Below, piece by piece: positions 43,329 to 53,025 of a stretch of DNA of 64,000 nucleotides. Each line of letters opens with the position of its first letter. Position 1 is the first letter of the stretch. The notes under the pieces are model-generated. The model did not search any database, had not been told where the DNA came from, and saw nothing but the letters and a program-made list of their open reading frames with translations. This DNA comes from Streptomyces rimosus subsp. rimosus (GTDB lineage Bacteria > Actinomycetota > Actinomycetes > Streptomycetales > Streptomycetaceae), in contig NZ_JOCQ01000014.1 in NCBI RefSeq assembly GCF_000720725.1, positions 1-64,000 of the forward strand, given 5' to 3'. A program made the position numbers and the translations under genes.

Positions 43329-43797
43329 CGTGGCAGCCCGCTCCCGTACGGTCCGTACAGGTCCAGCAGCCGGGTACGGGCGCACTCCAGCCGGTGCCCG
43401 ATGACCTCGGCCACCGCCAGCACCAGCGCGTGCCCCAGCGCCGGGTCCTCCCGGCACAGCCGGCGCACCGCCTCGGCGTCGAACTCCCAGGCCCGTACGG
43501 GACTCTGGGCCTCCGCGCCCAGGTGCCAGCTGCGCGGTGGGAACAGCCAGGACCAGCCCACCAGGTCCCCCGGGCCGAGGGTTTCGATCACCGCGGCCCG
43601 GCGGCCGGGGACATGGAGGTCCAGGACGACGCTGCCGGTACGGATGATCCAGAACCGGTCGGCGGCGCGGCGCTCCTCGAAGAGCCGCGCGCCTGCCGGG
43701 AAGGACACCTCGCGGGCCGGCCCCATCAAGCGGGCACGCTGGTCGTCGGTGAGGGTGTCCAGCCGGCAGATCATGGTCTTCAGCCCTGCCCTGGTGG

Positions 43798-43801
<4 letters not shown>
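43325..43801 (-). CDS. Cyclic-nucleotide-binding domain protein inside the hydrogenase operon
   Basis: The protein is 158 aa with a single Crp-like cNMP-binding domain (about 20-130: ARLFEERRAADRFWIIRTGS, GPGDLVGWSWLFPPRSWHLG) and a terminal helix, but no DNA-binding HTH. The phosphate-binding cassette is not the classical one. It overlaps both neighbours (ATGA), so it is made stoichiometrically with the enzyme subunits. It may regulate the hydrogenase through a nucleotide or redox signal. Similar genes occur near some actinobacterial 3b hydrogenases, from memory. Confidence 0.85.
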
Positions 43802-44973
<1,172 letters not shown>

Positions 44974-45040
44974 CGGCGCCTCCTCGGCAGCGTCCCGTGG
45001 TCCGTGCCCCCATCGTCGGCCGGCGGACACCGGCGCGGAG

Positions 45041-45076
45041 GGGGCCGAACGGCCCTGGCGCACGCCGCCCGGCCCG
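45041..45076. promoter_or_regulatory. DosR/OsdR-like box pair upstream of the hydrogenase operon
   Basis: GGGGCCGAACGGCCCT (45041-45056) is identical to the copy at 34388. A weaker relative, CACGCCGCCCGGCCCG (45061-45076), has its centre exactly 20 bases away. They lie 68 bases upstream of the beta-subunit start. Confidence 0.72.
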
Positions 45077-45091
45077 GCTGCCACCGGCGGC

Positions 45092-45121
45092 GACGGGCAG
45101 ACCGGTGACGGGCAGACCGGT
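45092..45121. repeat. 15-bp tandem duplication in hydrogenase promoter region
   Basis: GACGGGCAGACCGGT is repeated directly at 45092-45106 and 45107-45121, between the dormancy box and the 3' end of the PPK2 gene. Confidence 0.8.
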
Positions 45122-45152
45122 CACGGAAGCCGTGCCGTGCCCGACCGAGGAG

Positions 45153-45995
45153 TCAACCGGGCACGGGATGGTCCGGCACACGGGTCTGCGACTCCTTCGG
45201 CGGGCGCCGGTAGCCGGTGGACGGCGGCCGCGGCGGCAGCGTGAGCGCCGGTTGCCGTACCTCGTGGTACGGGAGCGTGGACAGCAGGTGCGCGATCATG
45301 TTGATCCGGGCCCGCCGCTTGTCGTCGCTCTCGACGACGTACCACGGGGCCCCGGGGCGGTCCGTGTGCGCGAACATCGTGTCCTTGGCGCGGGAGTACG
45401 CCTCCCACCGGGTGACGGACTCCAGGTCCATGGGCGACAGCTTCCAGCGCCGCGTCGGATCCCCCAGGCGGCTGCGGAACCGCTGCTCCTGCACGGCGTC
45501 GCTCACCGAGAACCAGTACTTGCGCAACAGGATCCCGTCCTCCACCAGCATCCGCTCGAACACCGGGCACTGCCGCAGGAAGCGCCGGTACTCCTCCTCG
45601 TCGCAGAAGCCCATGACCTGCTCGACACCGGCCCGGTTGTACCAACTGCGGTCGAACAGCACGATCTCGCCGGCGGTCGGCAGCCGCTCCACGTACCGCT
45701 GGAAGTACCACTGCCCCCGCTCCCGGCCGGACGGCGCGGGGAGCGCGACGATCCGCGCGACCCGCGGGTTGAGGTGCTCGGCGACGCGCTTGATCACACC
45801 GCCCTTGCCGGCCGCGTCCCGCCCCTCGAAGACGACCACGAGCCGGGCGCCCTCGGCCCGCACCCACTCCTGGACCTTGACCAGCTCGGTCTGCAGGCGC
45901 AGCAACTCGCGCTGGTAGGCGGCCCGGCGGAGAGAACCCGGGGGCCGCGCGGGGCCCGGTGGGGTCTTCGTACCGCCCTTGCGCTTCTCGCCCAC
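45153..45995 (-). CDS. PPK2-family polyphosphate kinase (class I-like)
   Basis: The protein is 280 aa from a GTG at 45995. Walker A LVVVFEGRDAAGKGGVIKRV, Walker B and lid EIVLFDRSWYNRAGVEQVMG, and GDPTRRWKLSPMDLES are canonical for the FEGRDAAGKG subgroup that makes NTPs from NDPs with polyphosphate. The C-terminal SVSDAVQEQRFRSRL and PPRPPSTGYRRPP tail are typical. It lies just upstream of and co-directional with the hydrogenase operon. Together with the class III-like copy at 22245 it could recharge the adenylate pool in non-growing cells. Confidence 0.9.
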   Translation of the reverse strand: MGEKRKGGTKTPPGPARPPGSLRRAAYQRELLRLQTELVKVQEWVRAEGARLVVVFEGRDAAGKGGVIKRVAEHLNPRVARIVALPAPSGRERGQWYFQRYVERLPTAGEIVLFDRSWYNRAGVEQVMGFCDEEEYRRFLRQCPVFERMLVEDGILLRKYWFSVSDAVQEQRFRSRLGDPTRRWKLSPMDLESVTRWEAYSRAKDTMFAHTDRPGAPWYVVESDDKRRARINMIAHLLSTLPYHEVRQPALTLPPRPPSTGYRRPPKESQTRVPDHPVPG

Positions 45996-46320
45996 TGCCC
46001 GGCCTTCCTTCCGGCGTCCGAGTTCGCGGAGGTCTTCCTGGAGGAGCACGGGCGCCACCGGTGCCGTCTCCAGGAAGATCCCCCTCCTGCTTCCGGTGCG
46101 GCTCGTCCTCCTGCCACCGTGGTGTCGGCGCGGAGGACCGGCCTCGGTCCGGGCGTCCCCATTCCGGCCCGTCCGACCCCTTGACGGGTACCGGCGCACG
46201 CCCGATAACTGCGCCCACACGGCCATGCCGCCGCGGGCGGCGCGGCAGCGGAATCCGGCCCCGGGCGGTTGGGCAGCGTGCCCGACGGCCCGGCGCGCAC
46301 GGGTGGCGAGAGGAGGAGCC
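45996..46320. other. Divergent intergenic region PPK2 / serine hydrolase
   Basis: These 325 bases contain no gene I can support. They include an inverted repeat GGACCG-N4-CGGTCC (46135-46150) and a possible dormancy-box relative at 46278-46291. Confidence 0.5.
46278..46291. promoter_or_regulatory. Possible DosR/OsdR-like box upstream of serine hydrolase
   Basis: GTGCCCGACGGCCC matches 11 of 14 bases of GGGCCGAACGGCCC; the right half is intact, the left is degenerate. It is 29 bases before the GTG at 46321. Low confidence. Confidence 0.35.
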
Positions 46321-47766
46321 GTGCTGGACGACATCACAGCCGCGACCGAGGACTGGGCCACCGGACTGCTCAATCGCCGGCCCGTCGGAGGGCTGGCTCT
46401 CGGGGTGGTGCGCCGCGACCGCCCTGACCACCTCGTGGCCCATGGATTCGCCGACCTGAAGACGCGCGAACCGGTCGGCGGGAACACGGTCTTCCGCGTC
46501 GCGTCCCTGAGCAAGACCTTCACCGCGATCGCGGTGATGCAGCTGTGGGAACGGGGACTGGTGGACCTGGACGCACCGGCCGGGAGCTACCTCAGCGCGT
46601 ACCCGCTCACCCCGTCCGACCCCGGCTTCGGGCCCGCGACCCCGCGCCACCTGCTGACCCACACCGCCGGTATCGGCGAGTTGCGTTCGGCCGCCGACCT
46701 GCTGCGGCCCAACGCAGGCGAAGGCGTACGAGCGGACCGGCCGCTGCCGTCGCTCGCCGAGTACTACCGCCGCGGCCTGCGGATCGACGCGGAGCCGGGC
46801 ACGCGATGGACGTACGCCAACCACGGATTCGCCACCCTCGGCCAGATCGTCGCCGAGGTCAGCGGCGAACCCCTCGACCACTACCTGCGCGAGCACGTCT
46901 TCACCCCCCTCGGCATGACCGACACCGACCTGGTCCGTACGGGACGCATCCGCGCCCGCCTGGCGACGGGCTACGAGCTGCGGGCCCGCGGCCTGAAGCC
47001 GGTCACCGACCGGGAGCGGACCACACCGGGCGCCTCATCCGTCTGCTCGACACCACGGGACATGGCCCGCTACCTGCGCGCCCTCCTCGGCGGCGGCACC
47101 AACGAGCACGGTACGGTCCTCGCCTCCGCGACCCTGGCCACGATGTTCGCCCCGCACTACCAGCCCGATCCCCGCGTGCCCGGAATGGGCCTGGCGTTCT
47201 TCCGCGGCGCTGCCGACGGCCACCGGTTCGTCGAGCACCAGGGCATCCTGCCCGGCTTCACCTCACAGATGTTCGTGGCCCCGGACGACGGGCTCGCGGT
47301 GTTCGCGCTGACCAACGCCGCCCACCGCGCACTGCTGTGGCTGCCCGGCGAGACGGAGGCGTTCCTGCGCCGGCTGCTCGGCCTGCCGGAACAGGCGATC
47401 CGTACCGATGTGCCGCAACGTCCCGAGGTGTGGGGCGAGCTGTGCGGCTGGTACACCCTTGCCGCACGGGTCACGGACGTACGGGCCCGGGCCATGGCGG
47501 GCTCCGCCGTCGAAGTCTTCGTCCGCGGCGGCCGGCTCATGCTGCGCAGCCTGATCCCCGTCCCCACGATGCTCCGGGGAATCCCGCTCCACCCCGACGA
47601 CGAGAACGATCCCTACGTGTTCCGCATCGACCTGTCGCGGTACGGAATCGGCAAGACCCGGATCGTGTTCGGGCAGGAGCCGAAGACGGGGACCACCGCG
47701 CTGCACTTCGTGCCCGTCCCCCTCTCCCTGCACAAGCGCACAGCTCCACGGCCTCTCCGGCGCTGA
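46321..47766 (+). CDS. Beta-lactamase/serine hydrolase family protein
   Basis: The protein is 481 aa from the GTG at 46321 (AGGAGG upstream). The class C/DD-peptidase-like fold has the SxxK motif VASLSKTFTAIA, the YxN motif WTYANHGFATLG and, at the KTG position, EHQGILPGFTS. A 100-residue C-terminal extension (after about 360) resembles the domain of unknown function in many Streptomyces esterase-like members. There is no signal peptide, so it is probably cytosolic. Substrate unknown. Confidence 0.85.
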   Translation: MLDDITAATEDWATGLLNRRPVGGLALGVVRRDRPDHLVAHGFADLKTREPVGGNTVFRVASLSKTFTAIAVMQLWERGLVDLDAPAGSYLSAYPLTPSDPGFGPATPRHLLTHTAGIGELRSAADLLRPNAGEGVRADRPLPSLAEYYRRGLRIDAEPGTRWTYANHGFATLGQIVAEVSGEPLDHYLREHVFTPLGMTDTDLVRTGRIRARLATGYELRARGLKPVTDRERTTPGASSVCSTPRDMARYLRALLGGGTNEHGTVLASATLATMFAPHYQPDPRVPGMGLAFFRGAADGHRFVEHQGILPGFTSQMFVAPDDGLAVFALTNAAHRALLWLPGETEAFLRRLLGLPEQAIRTDVPQRPEVWGELCGWYTLAARVTDVRARAMAGSAVEVFVRGGRLMLRSLIPVPTMLRGIPLHPDDENDPYVFRIDLSRYGIGKTRIVFGQEPKTGTTALHFVPVPLSLHKRTAPRPLRR

Positions 47767-47890
47767 AAAACCCGGCTTCGTAGGCCCCGTCGCGGGCACC
47801 CGGAGCGGTACTTCCGGCCCCGGACGTACACAGACTCCCCGGCACTCGGCCCCACGGATACGCTGCCCTCAGGGTCCGGAGGTGAGAGCC

Positions 47891-49630
47891 ATGACGGACA
47901 GGAGCAGCGGCAGCGCCCGGCCCACGCCATGGCCGGTTCCGCTGCCGCAGTTGCGTCTGGACGCGCTGCTGGAGGAGCTGCAGTCCAGGCTGGACGCCGC
48001 GCGTACCGTACAGAGCCGCATGTACAGCCTCTTGGAGGCGGTGCTCGGTGTCGGGCGGAAGCTCGAACTCTCCGAGGTGCTGCGGCACATCGTGCAGGCC
48101 GCGGCGGCCCTCACCAACGCCGAGTACGGTGCGCTGGGCACGGTCGGGCAGGGCGCCTACCTGTCCGACTTCCTGCCGGTGGGCATGACGGACGAGCTGA
48201 TCGAACGCATCGGGCCGCTGCCCGAAGGACACGGCATCCTCGGAGAACTGATCCGTCACCCCGAGCCCCTGCGCCTGGCGGACCTGACCCGGCATCCGGC
48301 GAGCCACGGCTTCCCGGAGCACCATCCGGCCATGCACACCTTCCTCGGCGTGCCGATCCGCATCGGAGAAGAGGTCTTCGGCAACCTCTATCTCACCGAG
48401 AAGCGCGGCGGAGCGCTCTTCGACGCCGATGACGAGGCCATCGTGGCCACGCTGGCGGTCGCGGCAGGCGTCGCGATCGACAACGCCCGCCTGTACAACG
48501 AGAGTCTGCGGCGCGAACAGCGCCTGGAGGCGCTGGGGGACGTCACCCGCAGCCTGCTGTCCGGAGCCGATGTCGGGGAAGTGCTGGGCCTCATCGCCCG
48601 GCGGTCCCTGGAGGTCGCCCAGGCGGACTCCGCCGCCGTACTGCTGCCGTGCGACGCGGACGGACTGGCCGTCGAGGTGGCATCGGGGGACGGCGCCGAC
48701 TCCATGGCCGCTGCCGTCATCCCGTCCCGGGGCTCCCTCACCGGGCTGGCGGCCGCAACCGGCAGGCCCGTCGTGACGAGGGACGTCCGTACGGACCCCC
48801 GTGCCTACGCCATGCCCGACTTCGGCCAGGAATGCGGCCCCGTCGTGGCGGTCCCGCTGATGGTCGGCGAAGGCGCCTCGGGCGCCCTGCGGCTGAGCCG
48901 GTCAGCAGGCCGGCCGCCCTTCGACGACAGTGAGGTGGAACTCGTGTCCGGCTTCGCGGGACAGGCGGCGCTCGCTCTCGAACTCGGCCGTCACCGACGG
49001 GAGGCCGAGCAGGTGGCGCTGCTGCACGACCGTGACCGCATCGCCCGTGACCTGCACGACCTGGCCATTCAACGGCTGTTCGCGACCGGTATGACGCTCC
49101 AGAGCGCCGGGCGGCTCATCGACCGGCCCGAGGCGGCCGACCGGGTGGGCAGGGCCGTGGACGACCTCGACGAGACCATCAAGATCATCCGTTCCACGAT
49201 CTTCGCCCTGCGGGCCGAGGGAGAACCGGCAATGAGACGGAGCCTGCGCCGCCGCGTCGCCGAGGTGATCACGGCTGCCGCGGAACCGCTCGGATGCCCA
49301 CCGTCGCTGAAGATGGCGGGACGCATCGACACCGACATTCCGGCAGCGGCCGGCGAACACGTCCTGGCCGTACTGGCGGAGGCGCTCAGCAATGTCGCCC
49401 GGCACGCCGACGCCCGGCACGTGGACGTCACGCTGGGCGTCGCCGACGAGGTGGTCCTGGAGGTCGTCGATGACGGAATCGGTATCGGCGGCAGCGCTCC
49501 CGGCAGCGGGCTGGGCAACATCCGGCAGCGAGCCGAACTCCTCGGCGGAAAGGCGGACGTCCAGGACCGCGGGGCGACCGGGACGCACGGAACCCGCGTC
49601 GTATGGCGGATCCCGCTCCGGCCCGTTTGA
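47891..49630 (+). CDS. osdK: DosS/DevS-like GAF-domain sensor histidine kinase (OsdK-like)
   Basis: The protein is 579 aa from the ATG at 47891 (GGAGG upstream). GAF-A spans about 60-205 and contains HPASHGFPEHHPAMHTFLGV; the second His of HHPAM (residue 145) aligns with the proximal heme His of mycobacterial DosS. GAF-B spans about 225-375. The HisKA_3 site is DRIARDLHDLAIQRLFATGM with His389, and the HATPase domain has LAEALSNVARHADARHVDVT and GLGNIRQRAELLGG. It is cytosolic and soluble. By family it senses O2, CO or NO through heme and phosphorylates the DosR-like regulator, whose gene is at 36040, on the opposite strand and 11 kb away. Confidence 0.87.
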   Translation: MTDRSSGSARPTPWPVPLPQLRLDALLEELQSRLDAARTVQSRMYSLLEAVLGVGRKLELSEVLRHIVQAAAALTNAEYGALGTVGQGAYLSDFLPVGMTDELIERIGPLPEGHGILGELIRHPEPLRLADLTRHPASHGFPEHHPAMHTFLGVPIRIGEEVFGNLYLTEKRGGALFDADDEAIVATLAVAAGVAIDNARLYNESLRREQRLEALGDVTRSLLSGADVGEVLGLIARRSLEVAQADSAAVLLPCDADGLAVEVASGDGADSMAAAVIPSRGSLTGLAAATGRPVVTRDVRTDPRAYAMPDFGQECGPVVAVPLMVGEGASGALRLSRSAGRPPFDDSEVELVSGFAGQAALALELGRHRREAEQVALLHDRDRIARDLHDLAIQRLFATGMTLQSAGRLIDRPEAADRVGRAVDDLDETIKIIRSTIFALRAEGEPAMRRSLRRRVAEVITAAAEPLGCPPSLKMAGRIDTDIPAAAGEHVLAVLAEALSNVARHADARHVDVTLGVADEVVLEVVDDGIGIGGSAPGSGLGNIRQRAELLGGKADVQDRGATGTHGTRVVWRIPLRPV

Positions 49631-49660
49631 CGCGCGAGCGCACTTCTCCGTCGCCGGCCA

Positions 49661-49676
49661 CCGGCCGGACGGCCCC
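49661..49676. promoter_or_regulatory. DosR/OsdR-like box upstream of Rv1733c-like gene
   Basis: CCGGCCGGACGGCCCC matches 13 of 16 bases of the box consensus, with the right half perfect. It lies 77 bases before the ATG at 49754. Confidence 0.6.
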
Positions 49677-49753
49677 CGTCGTGCCTCGTTGCGCCTCTGC
49701 CGGGGCATTGCCGCCGGACAGGACCTTGTGCATGGCGAAGGAGGTGTCGCCTT

Positions 49754-50338
49754 ATGCGTGCTGCGAAGCGATGGTGGCGCTGGCGGCGTAACCCGTTGCG
49801 CCGCAGGGTGGACGTTCTCGATGCGTGGATCGGCTTGCTGACGGCACTGCTGCTGGCCGTCGGCGCCCCGGCGGCAGGCTTCCGCGCGGCGTCCTGGGCC
49901 TACGGGGAGCAGAGCCGGACCATGCGCGAGCAGCAGCGGGCGCGTCATCCGGTGCCGGCGGTGCTGGTGCAGGACGTATCGGTGCGCAGGTCTCACCGGG
50001 ACGGCGCGGTGGGCGGCGGGTACCCGGCGAAGGTCAGCTGGAGGGCGCCGGACGGATCGCCCCGTACCGGAGAGACGGACGTGGGCGCCGGCAAACGGAA
50101 AGGCGAACGGATCACGGTCTGGGTCCTGAACGACGGACGGCTGACCGGGAAGCCCGTCGACCACGACGACGTCCTGTCGACGGCCACGGCGACCGGGGTG
50201 TGGGCCGCGGCGGGAGCGGGCACGGCCGTGTTCTCGGCTGCCTGGTGGGCCCGCCGTACGCTGGACCGCAGGCGTCTGGACGCCTGGGCCAGGGAGTGGG
50301 CCGAGGTGGGTCCCGCTTGGCGGCGCAGGACGGGGTGA
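49754..50338 (+). CDS. Rv1733c-like two-TM membrane protein
   Basis: The protein is 194 aa with GGAGG before its ATG. Segments RRNPLRRRVDVLDAWIGLLT (followed by span 1, about 22-45), EQQRARHPVPAVLVQDVSV, GETDVGAGKRKGERITVWV and a second span (about 145-165) match M. tuberculosis Rv1733c in order and spacing; this is recall, not a search. Rv1733c is a DosR-regulated membrane protein and T-cell antigen of unknown function. The adjacent box and kinase gene support membership of the same regulon. Confidence 0.83.
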   Translation: MRAAKRWWRWRRNPLRRRVDVLDAWIGLLTALLLAVGAPAAGFRAASWAYGEQSRTMREQQRARHPVPAVLVQDVSVRRSHRDGAVGGGYPAKVSWRAPDGSPRTGETDVGAGKRKGERITVWVLNDGRLTGKPVDHDDVLSTATATGVWAAAGAGTAVFSAAWWARRTLDRRRLDAWAREWAEVGPAWRRRTG

Positions 50339-50398
50339 CGGGCCGGGTGCGGTGCGCCGTCGGCGCGGGCTCCTGGTTCCCCCGGCCCCGCGCATCGC

Positions 50399-51439
50399 TC
50401 ACTGCCGGGAACCCCACATGGTCCGTGGCAGGGTGGCGAGGTGCTGGAGTGTGGCCCGGAGGGCGGTGTGGGCGGAGGCATCGGAGAGGGCGGGCGGGCC
50501 CTCGCGGATGGCGCCCAGTGAGGTGGGGAAAGGAGCGAAGCCGTTGAAGGCGGCCATGAGGCCGGTGATGTGCCGGAACACGCTCGGTGGGTGGTCGGCG
50601 CCTGCGGCCGTGAGCACGCCGGAGACGATGGCGTCGAAGGCGTCCGGTTCGATCAGATGCGGTTTGAGCAGGGACAGGTCCACGTCGGGCAGACCGCGGT
50701 CCGCGCTCATCCGGGCGGCCGCGACCTCGTACCCGACGTCGATGATCCGCCGCATCGGCAGCGCCGCCGGACCTGCCGTCAGCCAGTAGTCGCCGCGGGC
50801 GTCCTCGTCCCCCGCCAGAGCGGCCAGCGCCGCGGCGACCACGTCCACCGGCACCATGTCGACGCGGGTGCCCGTCTCGCACGGCAGGAAGGGCAGCTGC
50901 CCCCACATGGCCATGCCGACCAACTGGTGGAACGCCTGCAGCCGGGCGAGCTCGCCGGTGCGGGTGTCCCCGATGACCGTCGAGATCCGGGCGACGGCGG
51001 CCGGCAGGCCGGACTCCCGGACCAGGGTTTCCCCCGCGGCCTTCGAGTCGGCGTACGCGGCCAGGGCGGTGTCCGGCCCGTTGCGGGCGATGAAGGCGGT
51101 GGAGCCGTGCACCAGCCGGGCGCCGGCGTCCTCGACGAACCGCAGGACGTGGCCGACACCGCGCACATTGACGCGGTGCAGGCTGCGTGCCGTCGCGCCG
51201 AAGCTCACCCGCGCCGCGCAGTGGAGCACCACGTCGACCGTGGCGGCCAGCTCCCGGTACTCGGCCGGTGGCAACCCCAGCCAGGGCCGGGTGATGTCCC
51301 CGCGCACCGCTCTGCCCGCGGCCGGTTTGTGATGGGTGAGAGCGATGACCCCGGCGCCCTGGCCGGCCAGCGTACGCAGGAGCGCGGAGCCGACCACGCC
51401 CGACGCCCCGGTCAGCAGGACCACCGGCGCCGTCGTCAT
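50399..51439 (-). CDS. NAD(P)-dependent epimerase/thioester-reductase-like protein
   Basis: The protein is 346 aa. An extended SDR with NAD(P) loop VVLLTGASGVVGSALLRTLA, HCAARVSFGATARSL, active-site YADSKAAGETLVRES (YxxxK) and STAFIARNG. The C-terminal part (GLMAAFNGFAPFPTS) is as in reductive-release domains of thioester reductases. As the last gene of the PKS operon it may release the polyketide chain as an aldehyde or alcohol; that is inference. ATGA overlap with the dehydratase gene. Confidence 0.8.
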   Translation of the reverse strand: MTTAPVVLLTGASGVVGSALLRTLAGQGAGVIALTHHKPAAGRAVRGDITRPWLGLPPAEYRELAATVDVVLHCAARVSFGATARSLHRVNVRGVGHVLRFVEDAGARLVHGSTAFIARNGPDTALAAYADSKAAGETLVRESGLPAAVARISTVIGDTRTGELARLQAFHQLVGMAMWGQLPFLPCETGTRVDMVPVDVVAAALAALAGDEDARGDYWLTAGPAALPMRRIIDVGYEVAAARMSADRGLPDVDLSLLKPHLIEPDAFDAIVSGVLTAAGADHPPSVFRHITGLMAAFNGFAPFPTSLGAIREGPPALSDASAHTALRATLQHLATLPRTMWGSRQ

Positions 51440-53025
51440 GGCCGCTCCGTCCGGGGCCGGGGACCGGCGGCACGGTCACGGACCCGGATGTCCGTACCGT
51501 CCGCGGTGACCTCCAGCGCATGGCGGGTGTCCGGCGCGTCCGCGGGCCAGGCGGTGCGCAGGTCCCCGTCGGCGACGACACGGCTCGGGTGGGTCTCCGT
51601 CTTGCGTGCGACGTGTTCCTTCACGGCGATCAGCGGCGCGCTGTCCCGCACGCGCGCGCCCGGGGGCAGGCCGTAAACGGCGGCTACGGTACCGGGGAAG
51701 TAGTCGAGCCGTGCCACTGCCGCGCGCCGCAGCACGGTCACCGCGCCGTCCCGGGTCGACAGCAACAGTCCCGGCACGTACCGACGGTCCCTGAGGTAGT
51801 CGCGGCGCAGCCGCCCGGACACCTCCAGCAAACCGCCCGCCGGGACGAGGACGAGTACCAGACGCATGGCGAGGAGCACCCGCTCTCCCGCGCACAGCTG
51901 TAGGTCGACGGCGGGCAGACGTGGGCTGCCGGGCAGACGCGGGGTACCGGAGTCGAACCCGGCGAAGCGCGCCTCGACGTCGAGCAGGCCGGTCTCCGGC
52001 AACGGCGCGTGGACGTCGAGCGAGGCGAGACGGTGGGGGTAGGTCACGCAGTCCCGGCCGATGTCCGCCGACCACCGCCCCATACACGTGTGCGGGATGA
52101 CATGGGTCGCCGCGTCGAGCAGCCCGTGGTGGAGCAGCCCTCGCGGGACCCCGCCCCGGGCGGTGTCCAGTACCCCCGAGGAGCCGCCGCTGCCGATGCG
52201 TGATGAGCGGAGGTACTGGAAGCGGGGGCCGTGGAAGCACGCGCCGGACTCGTACGGGTCGGGAACCGGGCGGGTGTGGGGGAGCGGGGCGAATCGGCGC
52301 GGCGGTGGCTGTGGCGTGAACAGGGCCGTGCCCGTGGCGACCGGCGCGAAGCGCGACAGCGCGGGGTTGCCGTTGCGTGCCTCCAGCCAGGTGGACAGCG
52401 TCAGGTTCGGCCGGTCGGGTGGCCCGTCGCAGGTGACGCGGATGCTGGTGGGCCCCGGCAGCGGCAGCCAGCGCTGCACCTGTACGTCGCGGAGCGCCGC
52501 GACGGTACGGCCGCCGTGGTCCGTGGCCGCCTGCGCGAGCAGATCCGCCATCGCCATCAGGGGCAGCGCCGGTACGGTCCAGGTGGGGCAGTGGTCGGCC
52601 AGCCAGGTGTCGACGGCCGGGTCGAGCAGGGTCTCCGTGGGAGCCCGCGCCGCTTGCGCAGGGCCGGAAGACGGAGGCGGGGAACCGGCGGGCAGCGGAT
52701 GAGATGTGCTCCGGGGGTCGGAGAGGTACGCGGTGACCAGGCCCTGCTGTCGGAGGAACTGATGATGCAGCAGGGTCGCCCGGCCGTATTGCGCGGTGAC
52801 GAGCGCGAGCACGTCGGCTGCCTTGACGGTTCGGAGCCCGCTGACAGCCCGCGCTCGGGGGAGCGGGCCCGCCGGGACGTTCGCCACCGGCCCGCCCCTC
52901 CCGTACTCCGGTGGCCGGGGCATCACTTCCGCTTCCTCGGCCGGCTCGGCGTCAGGCGGTACGGGCCGTGTGGGTTGAGTGGGTTGTGCGGGCTGCATGT
53001 GCTGTGTTGGCTGTGTGGGCTGCAT
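51436..53025 (-). CDS. Stand-alone polyketide dehydratase (PS-DH-type hotdog protein)
   Basis: The protein is 529 aa from the ATG at 53025; the ATG at 52923 (GAGGAAGCGGAAG upstream) is a good alternative that removes the overlap. The dehydratase hotdog segment is WLADHCPTWTVPALPLMAMA (His of the active site, VPALP motif, about residue 180). GACFHGPRFQYLRSSRIG and HHGLLDAATHVIPHT mark the second hotdog with its Asp. It dehydrates beta-hydroxyacyl chains. The first 24 residues are a QPTQP-type repeat, encoded by bases that also encode the PKS C-terminus in another frame. Confidence 0.8.
   Translation of the reverse strand: MQPTQPTQHMQPAQPTQPTRPVPPDAEPAEEAEVMPRPPEYGRGGPVANVPAGPLPRARAVSGLRTVKAADVLALVTAQYGRATLLHHQFLRQQGLVTAYLSDPRSTSHPLPAGSPPPSSGPAQAARAPTETLLDPAVDTWLADHCPTWTVPALPLMAMADLLAQAATDHGGRTVAALRDVQVQRWLPLPGPTSIRVTCDGPPDRPNLTLSTWLEARNGNPALSRFAPVATGTALFTPQPPPRRFAPLPHTRPVPDPYESGACFHGPRFQYLRSSRIGSGGSSGVLDTARGGVPRGLLHHGLLDAATHVIPHTCMGRWSADIGRDCVTYPHRLASLDVHAPLPETGLLDVEARFAGFDSGTPRLPGSPRLPAVDLQLCAGERVLLAMRLVLVLVPAGGLLEVSGRLRRDYLRDRRYVPGLLLSTRDGAVTVLRRAAVARLDYFPGTVAAVYGLPPGARVRDSAPLIAVKEHVARKTETHPSRVVADGDLRTAWPADAPDTRHALEVTADGTDIRVRDRAAGPRPRTERP

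Noticed and set aside
46135..46150. GGACCG-N4-CGGTCC as a dormancy box
   Set aside because: Matches only 3 of 7 positions per half of the box consensus; kept as an unassigned inverted repeat.
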